Part shown: positions 1 to 8,224 of the stretch, one piece after another
How the letters are laid out: each line of letters begins with the position of its first letter
Numbering within the stretch: position 1 is the first letter of the stretch
DNA from: Falsiroseomonas sp046052145
GTDB lineage: Bacteria; Pseudomonadota; Alphaproteobacteria; Acetobacterales; Acetobacteraceae
Assembly (NCBI GenBank): GCA_046052145.1
Contig: JBJOMW010000011.1
Coordinates: 1 to 64,000 of the forward strand
DNA: 64,000 nucleotides
Direction: 5' to 3'
Notes under the pieces: generated by a model
Told to the model about the DNA's origin: nothing
The model's input: only the letters and a program-made list of their open reading frames with translations
Databases searched by the model: none
Program-made: the position numbers and the translations under genes

Positions 1-47
1 TCCCGCAGCCGGTCCTCCACATCGAAGAACCCAGCCTGCCGAACCAT
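1..47 (-). CDS. IS5-like transposase, N-terminal fragment (runs off window)
   Basis: An ATG at 47 on the minus strand opens a frame that runs off the left edge and reads MVRQAGFFDVEDRLR. This resembles the start of IS5-type DDE transposases, which commonly begin with a GFFD(V/I)xxRL motif. Only 15 residues are visible, so the catalytic core and the far end of the element lie outside the window. The bases to the right (48 to about 160) would hold the upstream region and one terminal inverted repeat. The call rests on one short motif seen by eye; a chance match is possible. Confidence 0.5.
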   Translation of the reverse strand, partial: MVRQAGFFDVEDRLR

Positions 48-580
48 CGCCTGCCCCCCCCGCGCCGATCCGCGTCAGTGAATCAGCCTGCGGTCAGCGT
101 GACGAGAGGGTTTCTGGAGGTGTCCAGTTTGACTGCGACACGACTAAGGCGTGACTGGCGAATACTATCAAGGTGTTACGGGGTGGCAGACGAGCGGCAG
201 CCTTGGGTGATCTGTTCCTTCCTGAACTCGCAACCCCTCATGTGCTCGAACCGCGTAAGGCTGCGCATGCTGAGAAATACGCAGGATCGGGCGCGAGTTG
301 TTGGCGATTCTCCTCACCTTATCAGAGAGTTGGAGGGATAGTCGTCTCCCTCCGCCACCTTGCGAGCCTTGCCCTGGCTCTCCGCGATCAGCCGATCCCG
401 GGCCCTGACGGCTCGCGCTCCGCGTCCAACGCCTGATCTCGCGACGACTGTTGGTCCGGGCCTGGATGATGAGGGGCGGCAAGTCGTGCTGGCGCCGCGG
501 CTACCTCATCGGCGGCGGTCGAAGCTGCCGCGGCCTTGGGGAGGAGGCTGCACCACGAAGCGCTCGCCCGCTTTCGTGCC
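48..580. other. Intergenic stretch, no convincing gene
   Basis: No frame here has a credible start, ribosome-binding site or recognisable protein. The first part probably holds the end of the IS element starting at the window edge, but I could not fix its inverted repeat. On the minus strand, around 410 to 325, a short frame reads RARDRLIAESQGKARKVAE before a stop. It looks like the end of a coiled-coil protein and may be debris of a gene broken by the IS. I see nothing else. Confidence 0.4.
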
Positions 581-1591
581 CTAACGCTGCCCCTGGGCCG
601 CAGGTCGCCCGCGGCTTCGGCTCAAGCCGTCGATGATGTTCGCCGGGGTCCCCGGTTGGCGCGGGTCACCGAGAACCAGAAACAGGTTGGCATTGTCAGC
701 GGTGCACTGCCGCGCGTTGTCGAACTCCTCCTTCGGAAAGGAGAAGATGGCGGCGATGTTGACGCTGCGCGGGTCGCTCGCGGTTGCGACGAAGATCGGA
801 CAGCCAGAAGCGCCATGCACCGCATCGCAGCATGAGCGGCCGACGCGAGCGTTAGGTGCGGACGTGATGCGGCACGACTGCGCCGTCCCGTCGTACATGT
901 GATTGCAAAACTCAAATACTCCGTCCCTGCGCGGGTTCACCTGCGGCATGGCGCTGAATTGAGCCGGTATCTGTCTGTTATCGTACATGCGAACAAGTTG
1001 CTGTGCGTCAAATCCGGCCAGTTGCGTCGGCCTGACGTTTGTCGGCGGCGCACCGACGAATTCGAGAACCGCGAAGTCGTTCTGCGTCAATTGGGTTATG
1101 TTGTGATCGCCGCGTGCGAGGCGCTCGACACCGTCATGGATGACGCGCAGACGGTGGCTGGTGCTGTCGGGGCCGGGAAAGCGAACCGAGATGAAGTCCT
1201 CGCGGACACCGCCGTAGTTGGTCTGTGGATACAGGCAGTGCGCGGCAGTGACCATGACGTTGCCGACCCGCGTGGCGCAACAGCCTCGGCCTGCCTGCAG
1301 GAGTCCGACCGAGGCGTAGGGATGTGGTTGAGCTACCGTCATCGGGTTGCATAAGCGATTCTCGTCCCCGAACACCGCCACATTGCGTCTGAGGTACGAC
1401 AACGCGCTCTCGTAACCTCCCCCGGACGGGCGGGTGGTGGTCGATGGGTTGACGACCTCTGGGGGCGATTGGAGCGCGACGGCCGATTGCGCGGGGCGAG
1501 TCGAACTCGCGGCGCTGATCCGCTCTTGCGCGGGAGCCGTACCGATCCCTGCGACGAGCGACAGCCCGATGAGTGAGAACAGACGGATCAT
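581..1591 (-). CDS. Secreted trypsin-like serine protease
   Basis: Predicted 336-residue exported protease of the S1 (trypsin) fold. The start at 1591 is chosen because it gives a clean signal peptide (MIRLFSLIGLSLVAGIGTAPAQ) and has a GGGAAG ribosome-binding site 4 bases upstream; a longer in-frame start at 1744 only adds an implausible leader. A Ser/Thr/Pro-rich linker (residues about 25-60) precedes the catalytic domain. His118 lies in TAAHC, Asp172 in NDFAVLE and Ser262 in GASGCP. The last differs from the usual GDSGGP: the Asp before the Ser is replaced by Ala and one Gly by Cys. Several other cysteines (CC pairs at 104-105 and 254-255) could form disulfides. The protein probably acts in the periplasm or outside the cell; the substrate is unknown. 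Confidence 0.75.
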   Translation of the reverse strand: MIRLFSLIGLSLVAGIGTAPAQERISAASSTRPAQSAVALQSPPEVVNPSTTTRPSGGGYESALSYLRRNVAVFGDENRLCNPMTVAQPHPYASVGLLQAGRGCCATRVGNVMVTAAHCLYPQTNYGGVREDFISVRFPGPDSTSHRLRVIHDGVERLARGDHNITQLTQNDFAVLEFVGAPPTNVRPTQLAGFDAQQLVRMYDNRQIPAQFSAMPQVNPRRDGVFEFCNHMYDGTAQSCRITSAPNARVGRSCCDAVHGASGCPIFVATASDPRSVNIAAIFSFPKEEFDNARQCTADNANLFLVLGDPRQPGTPANIIDGLSRSRGRPAAQGQR

Positions 1592-1730
1592 GATGCTTCC
1601 CTGTCCCGCCTCCGTCGCGCGCTGCCAACCGGACCGGATCGCAGCAGGTGGTGGACCACCGCCAAGCGACACCATGTCCAGACCAAACGATATGGCAATG
1701 ATAGGCGGCGCTGGCCGCGGCTGGGAAGGG

Positions 1731-2228
1731 TCAGGCGGCAGCATCGACGGCCTCGCGCGGAGCGCTGCCGAGGGGCTTGGGCACGCTTGGCCCGGCGCCG
1801 CGCACCGCCCCTTTCCACTTCCTCGGCACGGCAGTGCTGACGGCCCCGGAGCGGGCCGCAGCGAAAACGATGGCGCGTATCCGGCGCCGCTTCAGTTCGT
1901 CATTGGCCAGGATGTCGCCAACGCGCCGCAGACTGGCGTCTTCGACGACAAAAACATGTACCGCACAGCCGCGTGATCCACATGAAAAAGGGTGATCCAT
2001 CAGCGCGATGGCATCGGCGCGCCCATCGCCATTCAGATCCACACTCTGCATCTGAAGCCGCGCGGGCTGCCCGTTCATCGCTTGCACATCGTCGAGGTCG
2101 CGCCGCAGCGCGGCCTCCACCTGACAGCGCAGCGGCGTCTCCACCTGCCCGCCGGTCTGAGCCTGAACCCGGGTGACCTGTGCCCCGACCAACAGAACGC
2201 CCATCAGAAGAAGCAACGCGGGTTTCAC
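1731..2228 (-). CDS. Small exported protein with a DxNGDGxxD motif
   Basis: About 165 residues, beginning with a signal peptide (hydrophobic run PALLLLMGVLLVGAQV, then VQAQ). The middle has DLNGDGRADAIA, a calcium-binding-like loop typical of FG-GAP/VCBS repeats and of small secreted proteins that end an EF-hand-like turn. The GTG start at 2228 gives the best signal peptide; a TTG at 2246 is also possible and neither has a strong ribosome-binding site. The last 50 residues are basic and Pro-rich and do not look like a fold, so a frameshift or a degraded end cannot be excluded. The function is not recognised. The next gene to the left is the trypsin-like protease on the same strand. Confidence 0.5.
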   Translation of the reverse strand: MKPALLLLMGVLLVGAQVTRVQAQTGGQVETPLRCQVEAALRRDLDDVQAMNGQPARLQMQSVDLNGDGRADAIALMDHPFSCGSRGCAVHVFVVEDASLRRVGDILANDELKRRRIRAIVFAAARSGAVSTAVPRKWKGAVRGAGPSVPKPLGSAPREAVDAAA

Positions 2229-2274
2229 GACGCGACACGCGGCCAACGATCATCGTGGCAGGCCATGTGGCGCG

Positions 2275-3081
2275 TCACCGCCGGGTGCCCCAGGCGCGCG
2301 ACAGCGCATCCGCGACCACGGTCTGTGCCGCTGCGGTGGCGGCAGGGTCGGGGCCGAAGCGGAAGCTGTTGCCGCCAGCACGGAACTGGCCTTCCCAGGG
2401 CGCATCGAAGCCGTGCTCCGCGCCCGGATACTCATGATAGGTGATCGAGCCGCGAGCCAGCCACCGGCAGGCGGCGCGCGTGCCCTGATGATTCCCCCAG
2501 CCGTCCGATGCCCCGTAGAAGATGTGGACCGGCACCTGCGGCGCGCGGCGGCCCCAATCGCTCTCGCAGACGCCACCGCAACCGGGATAGAAGGCGAAGA
2601 TCGCCGCCGGCTGGGCTGCCGCACCCACGAAGCTCCGTGCCCCACCGAGCGCTTCCGTGCCGCCGCGCGAGAAGCCCATCACCGCGAAACGCGACGTATC
2701 GATGTCAGGCCTGTTCCGCAGCGTCTCCAGCGCAGCGCGCGGGTCCCCTGTGTACAGCAGGCCGCAGCCCATGCCTTCCCAGTTGCGACGCCCGCGCGCC
2801 TTGGCGGATTGGATCTGCACGACCGCGATCCCACGCGAGACAAGGAAGGGCCCCCAGGTTGGATGCATCCGGCTGGAGCCACCCGTGCCCTCCAGCAGCA
2901 GGACGACCGGCGCCTTCTCGACGCCCGGCGGAACGGAGACGATCAGCGCGTCTGCGAACGGATCCGGCCCGGCTTGCGTCACCGGCCCCGCGCCTTGCGG
3001 CCCGTCGGTCTGGCAGGCTGCGACCAGCAGCGCGGCGCCGACCAGCGCCGCGTGGCACAGATTGCGCACGCGCCCGATCAC
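2275..3081 (-). CDS. Lipoprotein of the dienelactone hydrolase family (alpha/beta hydrolase)
   Basis: 268 residues with a lipoprotein signal (lipobox LVAAC, Cys23), so it is probably anchored to a membrane facing the periplasm. The fold is alpha/beta hydrolase: nucleophile in GFSRGG, acid in YGASDGWG and His in GAEHGF, in the order seen in the dienelactone hydrolase family. A CGGVC pair may form a disulfide. Substrates of exported members are usually unknown esters. The start is a GTG whose GTGA overlaps the stop of the upstream small Cys protein, so the two are translationally coupled. Confidence 0.75.
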   Translation of the reverse strand: MIGRVRNLCHAALVGAALLVAACQTDGPQGAGPVTQAGPDPFADALIVSVPPGVEKAPVVLLLEGTGGSSRMHPTWGPFLVSRGIAVVQIQSAKARGRRNWEGMGCGLLYTGDPRAALETLRNRPDIDTSRFAVMGFSRGGTEALGGARSFVGAAAQPAAIFAFYPGCGGVCESDWGRRAPQVPVHIFYGASDGWGNHQGTRAACRWLARGSITYHEYPGAEHGFDAPWEGQFRAGGNSFRFGPDPAATAAAQTVVADALSRAWGTRR

Positions 3082-3380
3082 CCGAACTCCCTCCAGGGTC
3101 GGTAGCCATTGGCGAAGATCTGGTCGGCGCGCGTCTGCCGGTTGAACAACGGACTTTGCGGGTTGCTGCAGATTCCAGTCGCGCCGTCCGCGGTGGTGAC
3201 GCTGCGCCGATCGGCGGCGAGGCTTCGCTGCCCGCCCCAGAAATCGCAGGTGGCGCAGCGCCGATCCGTGGTGGCGAAGCTTGCAGCGGCGGCCGCTTCG
3301 GGCAGGCCAGCCAGCAGCGCCGAGGCGCAGCTACCGATGACCCCCAGCACCCCACGACGCGGGGTCGATTCTGCGGTCAT
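3078..3380 (-). CDS. Small Tat-exported-type cysteine protein, function unknown
   Basis: 100 residues, ATG start with a strong GGAGGGAAC ribosome-binding site. The N terminus (TPRRGVLGVIGSCASALLAGL, then AAAAASF) has a twin arginine followed by a hydrophobic stretch, as in Tat signals. The mature part is short and has a CATCDFW motif and a later GICSNP cysteine, a layout that could bind a metal or a cluster. It is not a typical HiPIP, which has four cluster cysteines after the signal; here only three remain. It overlaps the following hydrolase lipoprotein gene by 4 bases, so the two are probably expressed together. Confidence 0.65.
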   Translation of the reverse strand: MTAESTPRRGVLGVIGSCASALLAGLPEAAAAASFATTDRRCATCDFWGGQRSLAADRRSVTTADGATGICSNPQSPLFNRQTRADQIFANGYRPWREFG

Positions 3381-3565
3381 GTTCCCTCCTCCAGGCTGCC
3401 CCGCTCGGCACGGACAACAGGGTTACGAAGGCAATCGTCTCAGGCGATATAATTGCCATATCGGAACATACGGGAGCGGGCATGCGCAAGCCGGAAGTTC
3501 GGCGCCCCGGGCGCCAGCGGTCGGCCCTGTTCACGGCGCCGCGCTGTCCCTGCTAATCTCTACGG

Positions 3566-4225
3566 GTGAACATCCTCGCCCCGCCGCGCGCCCGGTTGCA
3601 GATCGAGGTGGTCTTCGACCTCGTCTGCCCGTGGTGCTACCTCGGAACTCATCGCCTGCGCCGGGCCTTGCGCAACCGGCCCGATCTGGCGGCGGACCTC
3701 GTCTGGCGTCCCTTCCTGCTCAACCCCGACATCGCCCCCGGCGGCGTCGCGCGCCAGGACTATATGCTACGGAAATTCGGCGGCGAGGAACGCGCGCGGC
3801 GCCTGCACGCGACGATCGCGGAGATCGGCCGCGGCGAGGGGCTGACCTTCGCCTTCGACCGCATCCGCCGCATCCCGCCTTCCGTGGATGCCCATCGCCT
3901 GGTGCGCTTCGCCGACCGCCAGGGACTGGCCGACGCCATGGTGAAGACGCTGTTCGAGGCCTATTTCCAGGACGGGCTCGATATTGGCGACCAGGCCGTG
4001 CTGGCCGAGATCGCGGGCGGCCTCGGCATGGATCCGGCGGCGGTCGGCCACCTGCTCGCCAGCCAGCAGGAGACCGAGGCGGTGCATGCGGATAATCTCC
4101 GCGCGCATCGCTTGGGCATCAACGGCGTGCCCTGCTTCGTCGTGCAGGGCCGGCATGCCATCGCCGGCGCGCAGGAGCCCGAGGTGCTGGAGCGCCTGTT
4201 CGACGTCGCCTTGGTCGAGAGCTGA
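3566..4225 (+). CDS. DsbA-family (FrnE-like) thioredoxin-fold oxidoreductase
   Basis: 219 residues. The thioredoxin-fold active site is CPWC (residues 21-24) in DLVCPWCYLG, close to the N terminus and without a signal peptide, as in cytoplasmic FrnE-like/2-hydroxychromene-2-carboxylate isomerase relatives. The helical insertion and the late NGVPCFVV segment with its cis-Pro loop also fit DsbA-type proteins. A GTG start at 3566 is used. Likely role: disulfide or glutathione-linked redox chemistry in the cytoplasm; the substrate is unknown. It converges with mfd, one base apart. Confidence 0.8.
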   Translation: MNILAPPRARLQIEVVFDLVCPWCYLGTHRLRRALRNRPDLAADLVWRPFLLNPDIAPGGVARQDYMLRKFGGEERARRLHATIAEIGRGEGLTFAFDRIRRIPPSVDAHRLVRFADRQGLADAMVKTLFEAYFQDGLDIGDQAVLAEIAGGLGMDPAAVGHLLASQQETEAVHADNLRAHRLGINGVPCFVVQGRHAIAGAQEPEVLERLFDVALVES

Positions 4226-4226
4226 G

Positions 4227-7200
4227 CTACCGCTTCCACCGCCCCGGGAAGGGGATCGGCTTTGTCGTCGCGCCACCCTTCGGCGGTGGCGGCAGGCTGG
4301 CCGGGCGAAAGACGCTTTTCTTCGCTGTCGCCGGGCTGGGCTGCGCCGGTTTCGGCGGCGGCGCGGCCGGGCGCGCGCCAGGCGGGGCGGCGGGCACGCG
4401 GCCCTGCGCGACCTCGGCCAGCGCGGCCAGCAGCTTCCGCGCCTCGCGGATGCGCGCCTCGTAGGGCATCTCCTGGGCGAGCGCGATCTTGTGGTCGGGG
4501 CGCAGCTTCACCGCGCCCCCCTGCCCTGCCACCCATTGCACCAGCGCCGCCGGATCGGCGAAGCGGTTGCCACGGAAGCCGATGACGATGCCCTTCGGCC
4601 CGACATCCAGCTTCTCCACCCCCGCGATGCGGCAAAGCGACTTCAGGAACACCACCTGCAGCAGCGTCTCGGCTTCCGTCGGTAGCGGGCCGAAGCGGTC
4701 GGCGAGCTCGGCGGCCATCGCCTCGATCTCCGCCTCGTTCTGCAGCCCGCCAATGCGGCGATAGAGACCAAGCCGCACCGGCAGGTCGCGCACATAGGCC
4801 TCGGGCAGCATCACCGGCAGACCCAGATTGATCTGCGGCGTCCAGTCCCGCTCCTCGGCGCTGTCCTTGCCGCTGCCGGATTTCAGGTCGGCCACGGCTT
4901 CCTCCAGCATCTGCTGGTAGAGCTCTATGCCGACCTCGCGGATATGGCCCGACTGCTCGTCGCCCAGCAGATTGCCCGCGCCGCGGATATCGAGGTCGTG
5001 GGAGGCCAGGGTGAAGCCTGCGCCGAGATTGTCGAGCGTCTGCATCACCTCCAGCCGCTTCTCCGCCGCCGCACTCAGCCGATGCGTTTGCGGCCAGGTG
5101 AGATAGGCATAGCCGCGCTGCTTCCCGCGCCCGACGCGCCCGCGCAGCTGATAGAGCTGCGCCAGGCCGAACATATCGGCACGGTGGATCAGCAGCGTGT
5201 TCACGGCCGGCATGTCGAGCCCGCTCTCCACGATGTTGGTGGATAGCAGGATGTCGTACTTCTGATCGCCGAATTCCGTCATCACGCGCTCGAGCTCGGT
5301 CGGCGACAGTCGGCCATGGGCTTCGGCGAGCCGCGCCTCCGGCACGATCTCCGCGAGCCGTTCGCGCACGCGCGGCAGGTCTTCAAGGCGCGGGACGACG
5401 CAGAACACCTGCCCGCCGCGGAAGCGTTCGCGCTGGATCGCCTCGCGGATGACGACGCCGTCCCAGGGCATGATGAAGGTGCGCACCGCAAGCCGGTCCA
5501 CGGGCGGCGTCGCAATCACGCTCATCTCCCGTACGCCGGTCAGGGCGAGCTGCAGCGTGCGCGGGATCGGCGTCGCGGTCAGCGTCAGCACATGCACGTC
5601 GGATTTGAGCGACTTCAGCCGTTCCTTGTGGGCGACGCCGAAATGCTGTTCCTCGTCCACGATCACCAGGCCGAGGTCGGCGAATTCCACGCCCTTGGCG
5701 ATCAGCGCATGCGTGCCGATGACGATGTTGATCGTGCCGTCCTTCAGCCCGTCGCGCACGGCCTGCGCTTCCTTGGGCGTCACCATCCGCGACAGCTGCG
5801 CGACCTTGACCGGCAGCCCTTCGAAGCGCGCGGTGAAGTTGCGCGCGTGCTGGCGCGACAGCAGCGTGGTCGGCACGACGACGGCGACCTGGCTGCCCGA
5901 CATGGCGACGCAGAAGGCGGCCCGCAGCGCGACCTCTGTCTTGCCGAAGCCAACATCGCCGCAGATCAGGCGATCCATCGGCTTGCCGGCCGAGAGATCC
6001 TCCAGCACGTCGGCAATGGCGCGCTGCTGGTCGTCGGTTTCGGCGAAGGGGAAGCGAGCGCAGAATTCGTCCCAGGCGCCTTCGGGCGGGATGGCGGCGA
6101 TGGCGTCCTTGGTCCGGCGTTCGGCGGCCACCCGGATCAGCGCGGCCGCCATGTCGGCGATGCGCTGTTTGGCCTTCGCCTTGCGCGCCTGCCAGGCCCC
6201 GCCGCCGAGCTTGTCGAGTGCGACGCCTGCGCTTTCGCTGCCGAAGCGCGACAGGATCTCGATATTCTCGACCGGCAGGAACAGCTTGTCGCCGCCATCA
6301 TAGATCAGGCGCAGGCATTCATGCGGCGCGCCGCTGACCTCGATGGTCGCCAGCCCGTCATAGCGGCCGATGCCATGTTCCTGGTGCACCACCAGGTCGC
6401 CTTCGGCGATCTCTGTCGCATCCGCGATGAACTGGTCGGCGCGGCGGCGCTTGCGTGGCGGGCGCGCGATGCGCTCGCCGAGCAGGTCCTGCTCGCCGAT
6501 GACGACCAGCTCCGGCGCGACGAAGCCGCGTTCGAGACCGAGGATCGCAAGCCCGACCGCGCCCTTCGCCAGCTTCTGCAACTGCAGAAAATCCTCGACC
6601 GGCTCGCAGGCGATGCCGTTCTCCCGCAGCAGATTGCCGAGCCGCTCGCGGGAGCCGCGCGTCCAGGCGGCCAGCACCGGCCGGTGGCCGCGCGCGGCCA
6701 GCGCCTTCGCATGCTCGCCATAGGCGGCGAAGACGTTGCGCCCTTCGGCGCGGACATCGCTGAACAGCCGCCCCGGGCGCGCGCCAGCATCCACCACACC
6801 CGGCAGGTCCGAGGCTGGGGCGAAGGGCACGAAGCGCATGACCGTGGGCTCGGTCAGCATCGCCTCCCACGCATCGAGGTCGAGGTAGAGCCGATCGGGC
6901 GGTGCGGGGCGGTAGGGCACCTCCCCTTCCCGCGTGCCGCCGCGGCGGGCCTCGTAATGGTCGGCGACCATCTCCAGCCGGACCGCGAGCGCATCCTCGG
7001 CTTGGTGGTCGAAGGAGACCGTCCCGCCAGCGCCGAGATGGTCGAGCAGCGTCTCCATCCGCTCATGGAACAGCCCCGCCCAATGCTCCATCCCCGGATG
7101 CTTCCGGCCTGCGCTGATGGAGACATAGAGCGGGTCCTCGGCTGCCGCGGCGCCGAACAGCTCGCGATAGCCGGTGCGGAAGCGGGTGATGGAGGCCGCG

Positions 7201-7829
7201 TCGAGGAAGATCTCGCCCACCGGCCGCAGCGTCAGCCCGTCGATCTTCGTGCCGCTGCGCTGGGTGGCGGTGTCGAAGCGGCGGATATCCTCGATCTCGT
7301 CACCGAACAGGTCGAGGCGGATCGGCTCGGCCTCGCCGGCGGGGAAGAGGTCCACGATGCCGCCGCGCACGGCGTATTCGCCATGCTCCATCACCGTCCC
7401 AGTGCGATGGTAGCCATTCGCTTCCAGGAATTCCGCCAGCTTCTGCGGGTCCTGCCGTCCGCCGCGCTTCAGCGTCAGCGTCGCGCCGCCGAAGGCCGCC
7501 CGTGGCGGCACCTTCTGCACCAGCGCATTGACCGTGGTCAGCAGGATGCGCGGGGTCGGCGTGTTTTCCGCCAGCCGCGTGAGTGTCGCCACCCGCTCGG
7601 CCACGATCTCTGGGTTTGGCGAGACGCGGTCATAGGGCAGGCAATCCCAGGCGGGGAAGCGCAGCACCTCGAAGTTCGGCGCGAAGAAGGCCAGTGCTTC
7701 CGCCAGACGGGCCATGCGGGCGTCGTCGCGGCAGACATGCAGGATGGGGCTGCGCGTCTCCGCCCGGCGGCGGGCGATCAGCAGCGCGTCGAAGCCCTCC
7801 GGCGCGCCATGGACCAGGATGGTGTCCAT
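4227..7829 (-). CDS. mfd: Transcription-repair coupling factor
   Basis: 1200 residues, the normal length for Mfd. It removes RNA polymerase stalled at DNA lesions and recruits UvrA. Order: UvrB-like N-terminal modules, an RNA polymerase interaction domain around residues 480-560, then RecG-like translocase motors with Walker A (GDVGFGKTEVA), a DEEQH box and a TATPIPRTL motif, and a TRCF C-terminal domain. The last about 60 residues are Pro/Ala-rich and basic. The start at 7829 (MDTILVHGAPEG) is preferred to a longer in-frame leader because its ATG overlaps the sdhE stop (TAATG), so the two genes are coupled. Confidence 0.97.
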   Translation of the reverse strand: MDTILVHGAPEGFDALLIARRRAETRSPILHVCRDDARMARLAEALAFFAPNFEVLRFPAWDCLPYDRVSPNPEIVAERVATLTRLAENTPTPRILLTTVNALVQKVPPRAAFGGATLTLKRGGRQDPQKLAEFLEANGYHRTGTVMEHGEYAVRGGIVDLFPAGEAEPIRLDLFGDEIEDIRRFDTATQRSGTKIDGLTLRPVGEIFLDAASITRFRTGYRELFGAAAAEDPLYVSISAGRKHPGMEHWAGLFHERMETLLDHLGAGGTVSFDHQAEDALAVRLEMVADHYEARRGGTREGEVPYRPAPPDRLYLDLDAWEAMLTEPTVMRFVPFAPASDLPGVVDAGARPGRLFSDVRAEGRNVFAAYGEHAKALAARGHRPVLAAWTRGSRERLGNLLRENGIACEPVEDFLQLQKLAKGAVGLAILGLERGFVAPELVVIGEQDLLGERIARPPRKRRRADQFIADATEIAEGDLVVHQEHGIGRYDGLATIEVSGAPHECLRLIYDGGDKLFLPVENIEILSRFGSESAGVALDKLGGGAWQARKAKAKQRIADMAAALIRVAAERRTKDAIAAIPPEGAWDEFCARFPFAETDDQQRAIADVLEDLSAGKPMDRLICGDVGFGKTEVALRAAFCVAMSGSQVAVVVPTTLLSRQHARNFTARFEGLPVKVAQLSRMVTPKEAQAVRDGLKDGTINIVIGTHALIAKGVEFADLGLVIVDEEQHFGVAHKERLKSLKSDVHVLTLTATPIPRTLQLALTGVREMSVIATPPVDRLAVRTFIMPWDGVVIREAIQRERFRGGQVFCVVPRLEDLPRVRERLAEIVPEARLAEAHGRLSPTELERVMTEFGDQKYDILLSTNIVESGLDMPAVNTLLIHRADMFGLAQLYQLRGRVGRGKQRGYAYLTWPQTHRLSAAAEKRLEVMQTLDNLGAGFTLASHDLDIRGAGNLLGDEQSGHIREVGIELYQQMLEEAVADLKSGSGKDSAEERDWTPQINLGLPVMLPEAYVRDLPVRLGLYRRIGGLQNEAEIEAMAAELADRFGPLPTEAETLLQVVFLKSLCRIAGVEKLDVGPKGIVIGFRGNRFADPAALVQWVAGQGGAVKLRPDHKIALAQEMPYEARIREARKLLAALAEVAQGRVPAAPPGARPAAPPPKPAQPSPATAKKSVFRPASLPPPPKGGATTKPIPFPGRWKR

Positions 7830-8137
7830 TAGCGCCTGAGATGTTCCGGCAGGCCCGCGCCGGTGCCGGCGCACTCGGTCGCCATGCGTTCCAGCATCGG
7901 GGTCATGACCTCGGGCGGGATGGCGCGCCGGCCGGACAGCCAATCGGCCAAATCCACGTCCTGCAATTCCAGCACGGATTCAAGCTCATCCAGTTCGCCC
8001 TCCGTGAAGGAGGCGATGTTGCGTTTCACGAAGGTGCCGATCATGAGGTCGGCTTCCTTGGTACCGCGGTGCCAGGCGCGGAATAGCAGGCGGCGGCGGC
8101 GCGGGGACAGCGTGTCCGTATCGGTGTCGTCGGGCAT
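7829..8137 (-). CDS. sdhE: FAD assembly factor SdhE (succinate dehydrogenase assembly factor 2)
   Basis: 102 residues. The central HRGTKEADLMIGTF holds the RGxxE-type motif with which SdhE proteins flavinylate the SDHA subunit of succinate dehydrogenase, followed by ELDELESVLELQDVDLADW typical of the family. The start used is ATG 8137; an upstream in-frame ATG at 8164 would add nine residues. It is the first gene of a two-gene run with mfd and diverges from recG, so the promoters of both directions must lie in 8138-8224. Confidence 0.9.
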   Translation of the reverse strand: MPDDTDTDTLSPRRRRLLFRAWHRGTKEADLMIGTFVKRNIASFTEGELDELESVLELQDVDLADWLSGRRAIPPEVMTPMLERMATECAGTGAGLPEHLRR

Positions 8138-8224
8138 GTCGGCTTGTTGGCTTGGGCCTGCCATATAGGGGGGCATGGGAATCCTGTCAGCCCGATGAAG
8201 GACACGGAATTGCCGAGGCCCGCC

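Noticed and set aside
173..436. Plus-strand open frame near the window start as a gene
   Set aside because: It has no ribosome-binding site and overlaps other open frames; the protein has no pattern of a fold.
5316..7832. A long plus-strand open frame opposite mfd (838 codons)
   Set aside because: It is antisense to a clear mfd gene, its product has no motif, and long reverse frames are expected at this GC content.
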